A stretch of DNA of 64,000 nt, taken from Stomoxys calcitrans. Taxonomy: Eukaryota > Arthropoda > Insecta > Diptera > Muscidae. The notes beneath the pieces are model-generated. The model worked only from the letters and a program-made list of their open reading frames with translations, searched no databases and was not told where the DNA came from. A program made the translations under genes and the position numbers. Shown piece after piece: positions 1 to 9,192 of this stretch (positions are counted from its first letter, which is position 1; each line of letters opens with the position of its first letter). Location: NCBI RefSeq assembly GCF_963082655.1, contig NC_081554.1, positions 63,019,820-63,083,819 on the forward strand, given 5' to 3'.

Positions 1-812
1 GGCCTGGGGGTCTACATTGAGAACCCTGGGACTGAGATCTGTTTACGATTGCCTGACCAGTATGAACATCTTTATGGACAGTAAAATTGCCATAGGGGCG
101 ATAACATCCAGGACGGTAAAATCACGAACAGTCTTGGAATGTAAGAAGGAAATTAAAGCCTGCTCTGAGGATGGCACGATCCGCATCATTTGGTTGCCGA
201 GCCATAACGGAGTAAAGAGGAATGAAAGAGCAGACGATTTGGCAGTGAAGGCCGGAGGACTGCCGTCAATAAACTTCCGAAGCCTTTCGGATCGACGCAC
301 GTAGGCCATGAATGCGCATGCAACACCGTGTGGAAAAGGGAAACGGTCGTTAGGACGGCGAAAATCGTATGGGGGTATCCAGATCGTGAGAAGACGAGGC
401 TATTACTGAAAGGAAGTAAGAAGGAGGTCAGTATAGCTATTGGTATCATAACGGGACACATAGGACTACGTCCTCACTTATGTTAAATCGGTGCGGCAGT
501 GATAGCATGTGTAGGGCATGCGGGGAATATGATGAGACGTCTTAGGATTTCCTTTTTCATTGCTCGACTTTCGCATCCAACAGATACCGGTAATTGGGTG
601 GAGACACAATATCATACATGAAGCGACAAAGGGGAATGGCATAGAAAACAATTAGGGATTTTGTAAGCTGCACGGAATTCATAACTTAGATTTTCTTTTC
701 GAGGTTATTTTTAGTTTTTTAGAGAGCACAACAAGCCGATTACTGACTTAGGTGTATGTCTATATTGGCATGGGGAAGTTTAATATCTGCACCCTCTTTT
801 CAACCTAACCTC
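1..812 (+). pseudogene. NLTR2 non-LTR retrotransposon, 3' part (RNase H and 3' tail)
   Basis: Broken 3' end of an RNase H-bearing non-LTR retrotransposon; the window begins inside it. The frame from 17 to 304 reads an RNase H core with MDSKIAIGAI and then WLPSHNG and NERADDLAVKA. Related copies here have WVPGHNG, so V is L and G is S in this copy, while the conserved H is kept. Frameshifts follow; the sequence near 505-545 still encodes a CRACGE-type Cys motif, as in the intact-looking copy near 33340. The 3' tail contains the block 'acaacaagccgattact' (about 730) and ends in CAACCTAACCT near 811. In life the protein would copy element RNA at a nicked chromosomal site. No intact ORF remains. 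Family clade (I, R1 or LOA type) is not resolved. Confidence 0.85.
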
Positions 813-944
813 TACTTCAAGATCTTACATCTTCTTCCTCTTCCCTTTCTTTCTAGGGTACCACAATGGGTCAAACTGGCCTCCGAATGAACTCACCTGT
901 GGTGGGCAACCCATTCAACCAAACTACTAATTTTTTTCGATTCT

Positions 945-1864
945 ATCCCATTGTGCGTTGTCCGTTGGAGAGTTTCCCGGCAAAGGTGTATCAACAAATA
1001 GTTCTAGGTTTTACTAACTAGACATTGTCTAGATGTATTCTCCACGGAGCTGCAGCATTCCACAGAGGATTTCTTCTAACCCTTTTTGCTGTTATTTGTA
1101 ATTTCTTAGCTCAGCCTTATAGACGTCCCAGTCGTGTGGTAGCCTTGTGGCTTTCACTCTGTTGAAGAGTTTTCTGCACCTCTTCTTTAGGCCTACCAGT
1201 TTTAGAGTGCACAACAAGCCGATTACCTGCTTAGGTGTATGACTATAGTGGCATGGGGCGGATTAATATCTGCACCCTCTTTTTAATCTAACCAAGAGTT
1301 TTGGGATCAATCATGGCTGTTGATGTTTTACCCTTGATTTTGGCGCTAGCACATGCTGACATAAGCAATCATTAAGGGTATGCGTGATCTGTTCGACCAT
1401 TATGACAATGTTCTCCGCAATTTCACTTTTCATTTCAGATCTAAAGGGGAAAGTCGTGCAGAATTTGTGCCGAAACTTATCCCAATACACCTTTATTCTG
1501 TTTAGCCGAGGACCACCTCTGCAGTATTTTCTGCAAGGCTGAAACTAATTTACCGAGTTTCACAGAACCTGTGAATCTTCGATACAAAGGTTATGTCTAG
1601 TACCTCCTTCCTGTTCCTGGTAATAAAGGTCGGTCTAGTCCCTTAAATCCAAATCGTCAGATTGCAACTTATTATATATTCGATAAGCAGCTAACTTTTT
1701 TGTTGATATCCGAACTTCCCCATATTTGGTATGGCGCATTAGCATCACTTCCTACAATGATGCTCCTTTGCTCTGTAGAAGCGGATGCAACCAGCAACTT
1801 GAGTCTTAAAGGCGGAATCTCTGAATCGTGTGCCATTTGTAGGGAAGTCAGAATAGAATGAGTC
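945..1864 (-). pseudogene. NLTR1 non-LTR relic: endonuclease C-part and EN-RT linker
   Basis: Minus-strand remnant of NLTR1. Reading leftwards from 1864 it encodes part of an apurinic-type endonuclease with IIVGSDANAPYQIWGSSDIN (about 1690-1800), where related elements have a His pair after DANA. It then gives the EN-RT linker that parallels 51352-51636. The left end (945-1050) parallels the start of the RT region at 59755-59820. It is interrupted by an NLTR2 3'-end fragment at 1195-1293 and cut on the right by a complete HINE-A. The EN resumes at 3958. Several stops and frameshifts make it dead. Confidence 0.8.
1195..1293 (+). mobile_element. NLTR2 3'-UTR fragment inserted in NLTR1
   Basis: About 100 bp matching the NLTR2 3' tail seen at 720-811, 33550-33645 and 46735-46822: 'acaacaagccgattac', a GGCATGGGGCGGATTAATA block and the pyrimidine-rich end before the CTAACC tail. 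It sits inside the minus-strand NLTR1 linker, whose similarity continues on both sides. A 5'-truncated insertion of only the 3' tip is the simplest reading. Confidence 0.75.
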
Positions 1865-2003
1865 TTTTTATACCCTCCACCATTGGATGGGGGGTATACT
1901 AATTTCGTCATTCTGTTTGTAACTACTCGAAATATTCGTCTGAGACCCCATAAAGTATATATATTCTTGATCGTCGCGACATTTTATGTCGATCTAGCCA
2001 TGT

Positions 2004-2125
2004 CCGTCCGTCTGTCCGTCCGTCCGTCCGTCCGTCCGTCTGTCCCTCCGTCCGTTCGTCTGTCCCTCCGTCCGTTCGTCTGTCCCTCCGTCCGTCCATC
2101 TGTCCCTCCGTCCGTCCATCTGTCG
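2004..2125 (+). repeat. TCCG/TCTG microsatellite in HINE-A
   Basis: About 120 bp of GTCCGTCCGTC alternating with TGTCCCTCCGT variants, in the place where INE-1-like elements carry a short TCCG run. Long open frames across it on both strands are artefacts of the simple repeat. Confidence 0.95.
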
Positions 2126-2238
2126 AAAGCACGCTAACTTCCGAAGGAGTAAAGCTAGCCACTTGAAATTTTGCACAAATACTTCTTATTAGTGTAGGTC
2201 GGTTGGTTTTGTAAATGGGCCATATCGGTACATGTTTT

Positions 2239-3688
2239 GATATAGCTGCCATATAAACCGATCTTGGGTCTTGACTTCTTGAGCCTCTAGAGTGCGCAAT
2301 TCTTATCCGATTGGAATGAAATTTTGCACGAAGTGTTTTGTTATGATGTCCAAAGCTTTGTCAAGTATGGTTTGAATCGGTCCATAACCTGATATAGCTG
2401 CCATATAAACCGATCTTGGGTCTTCACTTCTTGAGCCTCTAGAGTGCGCAATTCTTATCCGATTGCAATGAAATTTTGCACGACGCGTTTTGTTATGATA
2501 TCCAATAACTGTGCCCAGTATGGTTCAAATCGGTCCATAACCTGATATAGCTGTCATATAAACCGATCTTGGGACTTGACTTCTTGAGCCTCTAGAGTGC
2601 GCAATTCTTATCCGATTGGAACAACAACAACTGTGCCAAGTATGATTCAAATCGCTCCATAACGTGATATAGCTGTCATATAAACCGATCTTGGGTCTTG
2701 ACTTCTTGAGCCTCTAGAGGGCGCGATTCTTATCCGATTTGAAAGAATTTTTGCACGTAGTATTTTGTTATGATATCCAACAACTGTGCCAAGTATGGTT
2801 AAAATCGGTTAATAACCTGATATAGCTGTCATATACAGATCTGGGGACTTGACTTCTTGAGCTTCTAGAGGACGCAATTCCTATCCGATTGGAATGAAAT
2901 TTTGCACGACGTGTTTTGTTATGATATCCAACAACTGTGGCAAGTATGATTCAAATCGGTCCATAACCTGATATAGCTGTCATATAAACCGATCTTGGGT
3001 CTTGACTCTTTGAGCATCTAGAGGGCGCAATTCTTATCCGATTTGAAAGAATTTTTGCACGTAGTATTTTGTTATGATAGCCAACAACTATGCCAAGTAT
3101 GGTTAAAATCGGTTAATAACCTGATATAGCTGTCATATAAACCGATCTTGGGTCTTGACTTCTTGAGCCTCTAGGGGGCGCAATTCTTATCCGATTTGAA
3201 TGAAATTTTGCACAAAGTATTTTGTTATGATAGCCAACAACAATGCCAAGTATGGTTAAAATCGGTTAATAACCTGATATAGCTGTCATATAAACAGATC
3301 TGGGGACTTGACTTCTTGAGCCTCTAGGGGGCGCAATTCCTATCCGATTTGGCTGAGATTTTTCATGACGTATTTCATTCTTACTTTCAACAACTGTGTC
3401 AAATAAAGTTCAAATCGGTTCATAACCTGATATAGCTGCCATATAAACCGATCTGGGATTTTGACTTCTTGAGCCTCTAGAGGTCGCAATTATTATCCGA
3501 TTTGCCTGAAATTTTGTACGACGGATTCTCACATGACCATCAACATACGTGTTTATTATGGTCTGAATCGGTATATAGCCCGATACAGCTCCCATATAAA
3601 TCGATCTCTCTATTTTACTTCTTGAGCCCCCAAAGGGCGCAATTCTTATTCGAATTGGCTGACATTTTACACAGGTCTACAACATATA
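2239..3688 (+). repeat. HINE-A tandem array, about 153-bp monomer, ten units
   Basis: Anchored on GATATAGCTGCCATATAAAC, copies start at 2239, 2391, 2544, 2666, 2819, 2970, 3123, 3276, 3429 and 3582. Spacing is 151-153 bp except one 122-bp unit with a deletion. Each unit contains CTTGACTTCTTGAGCCTCTA, a GCGCAATTCTTATCCGAT block and GAAATTTTGCACGA. Adjacent units differ by scattered point changes. Confidence 0.95.
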
Positions 3689-3777
3689 TTGGGAGAATAT
3701 TGTAAAAAAAAGTATATTTGATTAAAGTTCATTCTAAGTCTTATTAAAAATCCGCAATTACTTTTTGGGCAACCCAA
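3689..3777 (+). mobile_element. Severely deleted mariner MITE inside HINE-A
   Basis: Begins TTGGG after a TA (3687-3688) and ends with GCAATTACTTTTTGGGCAAC-CCAA followed by TA (3778-3779). It keeps the internal AAAGTATATTTGATTAAAGT block of the full MITEs but lacks most of the 5' half and part of the 3' side, leaving 89 bp. The equivalent HINE-A site near 35010 (opposite strand) has no insertion and shows a single TA. Confidence 0.88.
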
Positions 3778-3957
3778 TAATTTAATTGTGGTCCAAACCG
3801 GACCATATCTCGATATCGCTCTAATAGCAGAGCAAATCTTTTCTTATATCCTTTTTTGCCTAAGAAGAGATGCCGGGAAAAGAACTCGACAAATGCGATC
3901 CATGGTGGAGGGTATATAAGATTCGGCCCGGCGGAACTTAGCACGCTTTTATTTGTT

Positions 3958-4192
3958 AAAGAGGAAAACTTTGGACTTCTCTTTGCAATAATACCGACTT
4001 TATGTCCGTCATTCCCCTTACCCCAGAGTAGTTTAAATCCAGGAATTCTTAGTCCACAAACCACTCCTCCCCACACCCATGGTTATTGGATGAGAACAAC
4101 GTTAAAGCCTCCTACCATCAGAAGGACCTTTACAGCCACCGAAGCAGCCTTACAGATGAACCTTATCATTGAAGGTAAAACCACCACCTAAC
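3958..4192 (-). pseudogene. NLTR1 endonuclease N-terminal part (continues from 1864)
   Basis: Minus-strand continuation of the relic at 945-1864. It parallels 52060-52170: the region read as GVVCGLRIPGFKLLW and, further upstream in the protein, the sequence equivalent to the LIQEPW start of the endonuclease (about 4080-4110, complementary to CATGGTTATTGGATGAGAAC). Taking out 1865-3957 makes the two halves collinear with the uninterrupted copy at 51750-52160, which shows that the HINE arrived later. Confidence 0.75.
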
Positions 4193-4960
4193 ATTGACTT
4201 CATTCATTGTAGCTTTTTATAGTGATCCCCGATATGGGCATTTTTGCATTTTTAGTCATAAAGTTTACTGGGTAACACACGTCGTGTGTATTATCCACAG
4301 ATTCATTTTCCTACGAAATGCCTCCACTAACCTCCATATTATTTTGAGCTTTAACAGATGTCAAACGAATTCAATTAATTATATTTCTTGACAAACTCAC
4401 ACATATACCAGTCTGCACCTCCCGGCCATTGCTGGTATACTAAAGAATTTTTGTTTGCATTATTAATGGGGTTTAATCGCCGAAATAATTTGATTTAACA
4501 GATTTACTTAGTGATGAGAAGAGAATTTATAAGGTGTTAGCATATCACATATGTACATGAGATGTGCTTCTGTTTAATCTCAAATGTTGTTGTACATTAA
4601 AATCAATTTTTCAGAATAAATGTAAAAGAAATGAAACGTTCAGTAGTTGAGAAGCTCGTGTTTGCATGGGAAAAATGAAACGAAATTGTGGGCGTAGACA
4701 AAAAAAAGCTAATTGTATCTTCTAGAAGTGGAATAATGAATGGCATTAATTAAAAAATGCAATAAAAAGATAAGTGGTGAAACCGTCTACCTAAAAAAAA
4801 AGTAACTGCGGGAAATTTACCGCCTCTGGTATTTATTGACACTGCATTTGTCAATAAAAATCAACTGCCTTTCCAAAGTTACCAAAAAATCCACAAGACT
4901 TGGTAGACATTTTCAGGAACCAAATTTTTTTAAAAGATTTTAAAATGAGTGAGAGCAAGT
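4193..4960. other. Unassigned AT-rich DNA
   Basis: No coding, RNA or recognised repeat signature on either strand. AT-rich with short A-runs. Possibly unique host intergenic sequence. Confidence 0.5.
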
Positions 4961-5268
4961 CGAACCGAAATCGGTACCTTTTACTAGACAAACATTTTGA
5001 AAAAGTAAAGTAAAAAGGCGTAAAGTTCGGCCGGTCCGAACTTTGGATACCCACCAACTCGGGTATATATGTAAGCCACCTTTTCGTCATAATCCGGTGA
5101 GAAATTCATAAGTTATGCCCTCATAGCAGCTATATCGAAATATGGTCTGATTTGGACCAAATTCGACACTGATATTGAGGGTCTAATAAGTACAAGTCAT
5201 TGTTCAATTTTGCAGATAAAAATATGCGACACGAATGTCGAAAAGCCTTACATAAGTCACTGTGTCAA
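4961..5268 (-). mobile_element. HINE-B 3'-end fragment, reversed
   Basis: On the minus strand this matches the 3' end of the complete HINE-B at 20480-20578: the gaggtggtgggta block, the palindrome GTTCGGCCGGTCCGAAC (5027-5043), then CGCCTTTTTACTT. It runs to about 5268, where it abuts the NLTR1 RNase H fragment. The 5' part is missing. Confidence 0.8.
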
Positions 5269-6277
5269 CTGCCGTGAGGTTAATGCAGCTTTCTCATTGG
5301 CCATGTGGCGGCTACGGACACTGTGTTATCTTTGATACAATAGCCGAATAGTTCCAGGCAGTGTGGATTACACCCTACCTGAGCCACTTTTTGATAAAAA
5401 TTACTGTACCACTATTCCTGACAGAACCGATTGGAACTACGATATCCCAGTTAACAGAAGTTACATAGACTTCTATACGGATGGTTCTACTCTAAAGATT
5501 TAAAACTGGTCATATCGAAAAGATTACCCGACCACTGCAGTGTGTATCAAACAGAGATCATTGCAATAAGGAAGTGGTGGAAAGACGAAGATATAATGTC
5601 ATTACGACTATTGGCATAAATATCTTCTCAGACAGCCAGGCAGCCATTAAATCCCTGGAGAAGGTATTTCTGAACACAAAAACCGCCCTCGACTGTCGCA
5701 GATCTCTCAACGGAATGGCTGAACAGTTCAAAATTCACCTGTTCTGGGTGCCGGGCCACAGAGATATCCCAGGGAATTTTAAAGCGGATGAGCTTGCGAG
5801 ACTAGGAGCATACTAGAATCTATGGGTATGCCTCTAGCGACATGTTTTCAGGACCAGGCCCGAAGGACAACGAATGATAGATGGTCACAAAGAGGGGGCA
5901 GTGAGCATTTCAAAACTATGTGGCCTAATCTAGACTTGAAGAGGTCGACTGCTTTGCTGTCATTGCCTAGAACAGAAGTCTCAGTCATTGTGTCCGTCAT
6001 GGCAGGTCTCTGTCTAATCGGAAAACATGCTGACAGACTGAAGGTTGGCAGCAACGATTTTTTCAGAAGCTGTAAGGACATCGAAGAAGAAGAGACTATA
6101 GAACACCTTCTGTATGTGTTCCGCACAAGCGGACAGAAGGAGTTCCACTTTAGGTTCTCATTTCTGTGAGAACCTGTCTGATTTGGCACAACATTCGCAA
6201 GTTATTGTGCTTTTTAAAGCGATCGAGATGGTTCAACGGTAGGAACTAGAAGGCGTCTTTCTTATTCTGTTCCTGGA
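5269..6277 (+). pseudogene. NLTR1 RNase H domain and 3' tail, 5'-truncated
   Basis: Matches the minus-strand NLTR1 at 57500-58510. The frame 5574-5816 encodes an RNase H core with NIFSDSQAAIKSLEKV and HLFWVPGHRDIPGN, then KADELARLG. The preceding RNase H strand (about 5470-5520) has DGST in broken frame. A second frame, 5822-6169, carries LPRTEVSVIV and the Cys/His-poor remnant of the C-terminal region. The tail stops short of the TTAGGT-type end of the other copy and is fused directly to HINE-B at about 6277. Dead. Confidence 0.85.
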
Positions 6278-7583
6278 TAATAAATGCGCCTGTTATGAGC
6301 CCAAGACCTTAAATCGAGAGATCGGTTTAGCAGCTATATATATATATATGGTCCAAATTGCGGATATATGTCGAGGGGCACAACACAACTCACTGTCCTA
6401 TAAATGCACCTTTTATAGGCCCAAGGCCTTAAACCGTAACATCGGTCTATATGGTAGCTATATCCAAATCTGAGCCGATCTGGTCCAAATTGCGGAAATA
6501 TGTCGAGGGGCACAACACAACTCACTGTCCTATATTTCGGCGACATCGGACAATAAATGCACCTTTTATAGGTCCAAGGCCTTAAACCGTAAAATCGGTC
6601 TATATGGCAGCTATATCCAAATCTGGACCGATTTGAGCCAAATTGAAGGAGGATGTCGAAGGCCCTAGCACAACTCATTGTCCCAAATTTCGGCGAAATC
6701 GGAGAATAAATGCGTATTTTGGAGGCCCAAAACATTAAATCGATAGATCGGTCTATATGGCAGCTATATCCAAATCTGAACCGATCTGGGCCAAATTGAA
6801 GATGAAAGTCGAAGACCCTAACACAATTCACTGTCCCAAATTTTGGCGACATCTGGCAATAAATGCACCTTTTATAGGTCCAAGGCCTTAAACCGTAACA
6901 TCGGTCTATATGGCAGCTATATCCAAATCTGGACCGATCTGAGCCAAATTGAAGGAGGATGTCGAAGGGCCTACCACAACTCATTGTCCCAAATTTTGGC
7001 GAAATCTGATAATAAATGTGGTTTTTTATGGTCCTAAGACCCTAAATCGGCGGATCGGTCGATATTGGGGCTATATCTTGATATAGTCCGATAAAGTCTA
7101 TCTTCGAACTTAACCTGCTTATGGACAAAAAAGGAAACTGTGCAAAATTTCAGCTCAATATCTCAATTTTTAAAGACTGTAGCGTGATTTCAACAGACAA
7201 GTGGATGGACATGGCTAAATCGTCTTAGATTTTTAACGCTGATCAAGAATATATTTGGTTGCCCAAAAAGTAATTGCGGATTTTTTAAAAGAAAGTAAAT
7301 GCATTTTTAATAAAACTTAGAATGAACTTTAATCAAATATCCTTTTTTTACACTTTTTTTCTAAAGCAAGCTAAAAGTAACAGCTGATAACTGACAGAAG
7401 AAAGAATGCAATTACAGAGTCACAAGCTGTGAAAAAATTTGTCAACGCCGACTATATGAAAAATCCGCAATTACTTTTTGGGCAACCCAATATATACTTT
7501 ATAGGGTCGGACATGAATATTTCGATGTGTTGCAAACGGCATGACAAAATGAAACCCCCATCCTTCGGTGGTGGGTATAAAAA
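6278..7583 (-). mobile_element. HINE-B, minus strand, 3'-truncated, carrying a MITE
   Basis: The 5' end (on the right) has GGTGGTGGGTATA at 7567-7579 followed by AAAAA, then reading left the blocks for the element 5' region, split by the MITE at 7254-7490. From 7250 down to 6278 lie about six units of the B monomer (GGCCCATAAAAGG type, read in reverse), period about 153 bp with some short units. A short TA run sits near 6337. The 3' palindrome end is absent; the element joins the NLTR1 tail. Confidence 0.85.
7254..7490 (-). mobile_element. Mariner MITE (237 bp)
   Basis: Flanked by TA on both sides (7252-7253, 7491-7492). The left end TTTGGTTGCCC carries a G-to-T change relative to the family TTGGGTTGCCC; the right end is a perfect GGGCAACCCAA. 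Terminal inverted repeats are about 32 bp (TTGGGTTGCCCAAAAAGTAA and onward). Orientation is opposite to 8820-9054. It interrupts the HINE-B 5' region: removing it restores GATCAAGAATATA-TACTTTATAGG. No transposase. Confidence 0.93.
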
Positions 7584-8068
7584 TACTTTGGTGAAAGCTC
7601 GCCAGATGTGACGGGACCGCGGGACACCAGCAGGGGGTGTCCCGCTTGCACGGATACGAAAACCAAACACGATGGGTCCATGCAATAGGGTCGGCAGCGG
7701 ACGAGCCAAAATAAATGGTGGCGCTCGCAGTTTTTAAGAAGATTTACCATCAAGAAAATCCGGCCTAGAGGTTCGCTGGTAGCGACCAATGCTCCCATCT
7801 AAAAAAATCACGATTACAGAAATATCAACTATCTATGGATTCAGATTAAGATATATCTCTTAAATAAGCCGATCTTAGGTTTTGATTATGTGAACCCCTA
7901 GAAGCTTTAATTTTAATCCGATTTAGCTGAAATTCGGCACAAGGGCTTCTGTTATGAGCTTAACATCTGTGCCATGTATGCCTTGATTAAAGAGATTTTT
8001 TTCACATTACAAAAAAAATCAAATATTTCAATCAAAAATTCGTCTATGTAACCATAAAATATAGATTG
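7584..8068. other. No gene; short hairpin and HINE-A relic
   Basis: Contains a GC-rich inverted repeat GCGGGACACC / GGTGTCCCGC (7619-7628 and 7636-7645, 7-nt loop) and a degraded HINE-A monomer near 7850-7985. Nothing coding is evident. Confidence 0.6.
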
Positions 8069-8085
8069 CGCCCCCGGGTGGGCTC

Positions 8086-8122
<37 letters not shown>

Positions 8123-8142
8123 GCCAATTGCGCCACGGAGGC
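8069..8142 (-). tRNA. tRNA-Asn: tRNA-Asn (anticodon GTT)
   Basis: A 74-nt minus-strand gene that folds as a complete cloverleaf. The acceptor GCCTCCG pairs with CGGGGGC (one T-G), the D arm is GCGC/GCGC, the anticodon stem is TTCGG/CCGAA with loop CTGTTAA (anticodon GTT, complement of 8106-8108), and the T arm is GGTGG/CCACC with TTCGAGC. The discriminator is G. The internal B box GGTTCGAGCCC and an A box around TGGCGCAATTGGC serve as the Pol III promoter. A short T-run (complement of AAAA at 8056-8059) lies just downstream. There is no intron and CCA is not encoded, as in eukaryotes. Confidence 0.98.
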
Positions 8143-8368
8143 GATGCGCGGGCCAACGACAATAAAAGCTTTTTAAATGTGGCTTACAATTATCGCTAAA
8201 CAAAAGCCATTCAAATGGTATAAAAATCTTAAAATTTATATTTCATTTAACTTCGCTCAGAAGAAAAGTGTATCATTTTTATTTCTGCAATACAAAATTG
8301 CTAAGAATTATTATCAAGCTCTAAAAAATAATAAAACAAAAAAAATAAAATGCGCCAAAAAAAAGTAA

Positions 8369-8385
8369 CGCCCCCGGGTGGGCTC

Positions 8386-8422
<37 letters not shown>

Positions 8423-8442
8423 GCCAATTGCGCCACGGAGGC
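8369..8442 (-). tRNA. tRNA-Asn: tRNA-Asn (anticodon GTT), second copy
   Basis: Identical over all 74 nt to the gene at 8069-8142 and exactly 300 nt away on the same strand. The anticodon is the complement of 8406-8408. An eight-T Pol III terminator (complement of A-run 8357-8364) lies four nt past the 3' end, better than that of the first copy. Flanks differ completely from the first copy on both sides, so only the gene itself is conserved. Confidence 0.98.
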
Positions 8443-8750
8443 CATATGACCACTGTGCGCCAAATCACACATTTCGAAGGTAGCACGCACACAAGTCATA
8501 GAACCAACAACAAGGGAATATGTTTGGAGAGTTGCTGAACTAAATGGGGTTTCATGATGCGCCTATAAGTATGCATTGTGTGATGAACACTGACCCGTAC
8601 AGAGAAGAACATTAGATGATTCAGTTAGAAGAAATATGCACTTCAGTTAGCAGTGGCAATCGAAGTTGAAAGATGAAAGATGAAAAATGAAAATTGTTTA
8701 AATAAACAGAAGGAGGGTGAAAATTAGAAAAAACTATATTATATTAACTA
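8443..8750. other. Unassigned sequence upstream of the tRNA pair
   Basis: About 300 bp with no recognised coding or repeat content. It is the 5' flank of the second tRNA gene; no snRNA-type promoter element was recognised. Confidence 0.5.
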
Positions 8751-9192
8751 AATAAAAACTCAATAAGAAAAACTTTCAGCAACTAGAAAACTTTTTGTTC
8801 AGAGGGATTGTGTAAAATATTGGGTTGCCCAAAAAGTAATTGCGGATTTTTCATATAGTCGGCGTTGACAATTTTTTCACAGCTTGTGACTCTGTAATTG
8901 CATTTTTTCTTCTGTTAGTTATCAGCTGTTACTTTTAGCTTGCTTTAGAAAAAAAGTGTAAAAAAGTATATTTGATTAAAGTTCATTCTAAGTTTTATTA
9001 AAAATGCATTTACTTTCTTTTAAAAAATCCGCAATTACTTTTTGGGCAACCCAATACATCGCTCTCGGAAATATTTCCTTCTCCACACCAAAAATTCACT
9101 TTTTTTTGTTTTACGAAAAATTGAGATTTAGTTTTGCTCTGTCTCAAAAACTCCAAGGGAACTATTTGAACGATAGACTGACGAAATATGAA
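8751..9192 (+). repeat. Direct-repeat unit 1, filled by a MITE
   Basis: Matches 11318-11513 in the same orientation: ACTTTTTGTTCAGAGGGATT, then ACACCAAAAATTCACTTTTT and GAAAAATTGAGATTTAGTTT. Unit 1 is longer because a MITE (8820-9054) is inserted. The Helitron-like element begins right at its end, so the two units look like a tandem dimer split at the boundary. Confidence 0.88.
8820..9054 (+). mobile_element. Mariner MITE (235 bp)
   Basis: Starts TTGGGTTGCCCAAAAAGTAA after TA (8818-8819) and ends GGGCAACCCAA before TA (9055-9056). Terminal inverted repeats of about 32 bp. The paralogous unit at 11381-11386 reads AAATACATC with one TA, an unoccupied site that proves the boundaries. The internal sequence is the short A/T-rich remnant shared by all copies. 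Confidence 0.96.

Larger units (their letters stand above)
1865..3957 (+). mobile_element. Complete HINE-A (INE-1/Helentron-like non-autonomous element)
   Basis: 5' subterminal repeat TATACCCTCCACCAT at 1869-1883 is answered by the inverted copy ATGGTGGAGGGTATA at 3902-3916. Near the 5' end are the INE-1-like blocks around AAAGTATATATATTCTTGAT and GTCGATCTAGCCATGTCCGT, then a TCCG/TCTG microsatellite. The middle is a tandem array. The 3' end holds an imperfect palindrome (TTCGGCCCGGCGGAA, about 3922-3936) before GCACGCTTTTATTTGTT. This layout matches what is known of DINE-1/Helentron-associated elements: subterminal inverted repeats, central tandem repeats and a 3' stem-loop. It splits the NLTR1 endonuclease, which resumes at 3958. 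There is no coding capacity; mobilisation would need Rep/helicase in trans. Confidence 0.88.

Noticed and set aside
1883..2252. Open frames on both strands rich in Ser-Val-Arg-Pro or Thr-Asp-Gly-Arg.
   Set aside because: They translate the TCCG/TCTG microsatellite of a HINE; the same occurs at 12551-12808.
2239..3600. CRISPR-like or satellite array.
   Set aside because: Units are 153-bp diverged tandem monomers without spacers, bounded by transposon ends; this is eukaryotic DNA.
8301..8538. Open frames across the second tRNA gene, with sequence resembling peptides often annotated in genomes (for example PPGGLEPPTFRLT).
   Set aside because: Such peptides are well-known mistranslations of tRNA genes; the cloverleaf explains the sequence fully.
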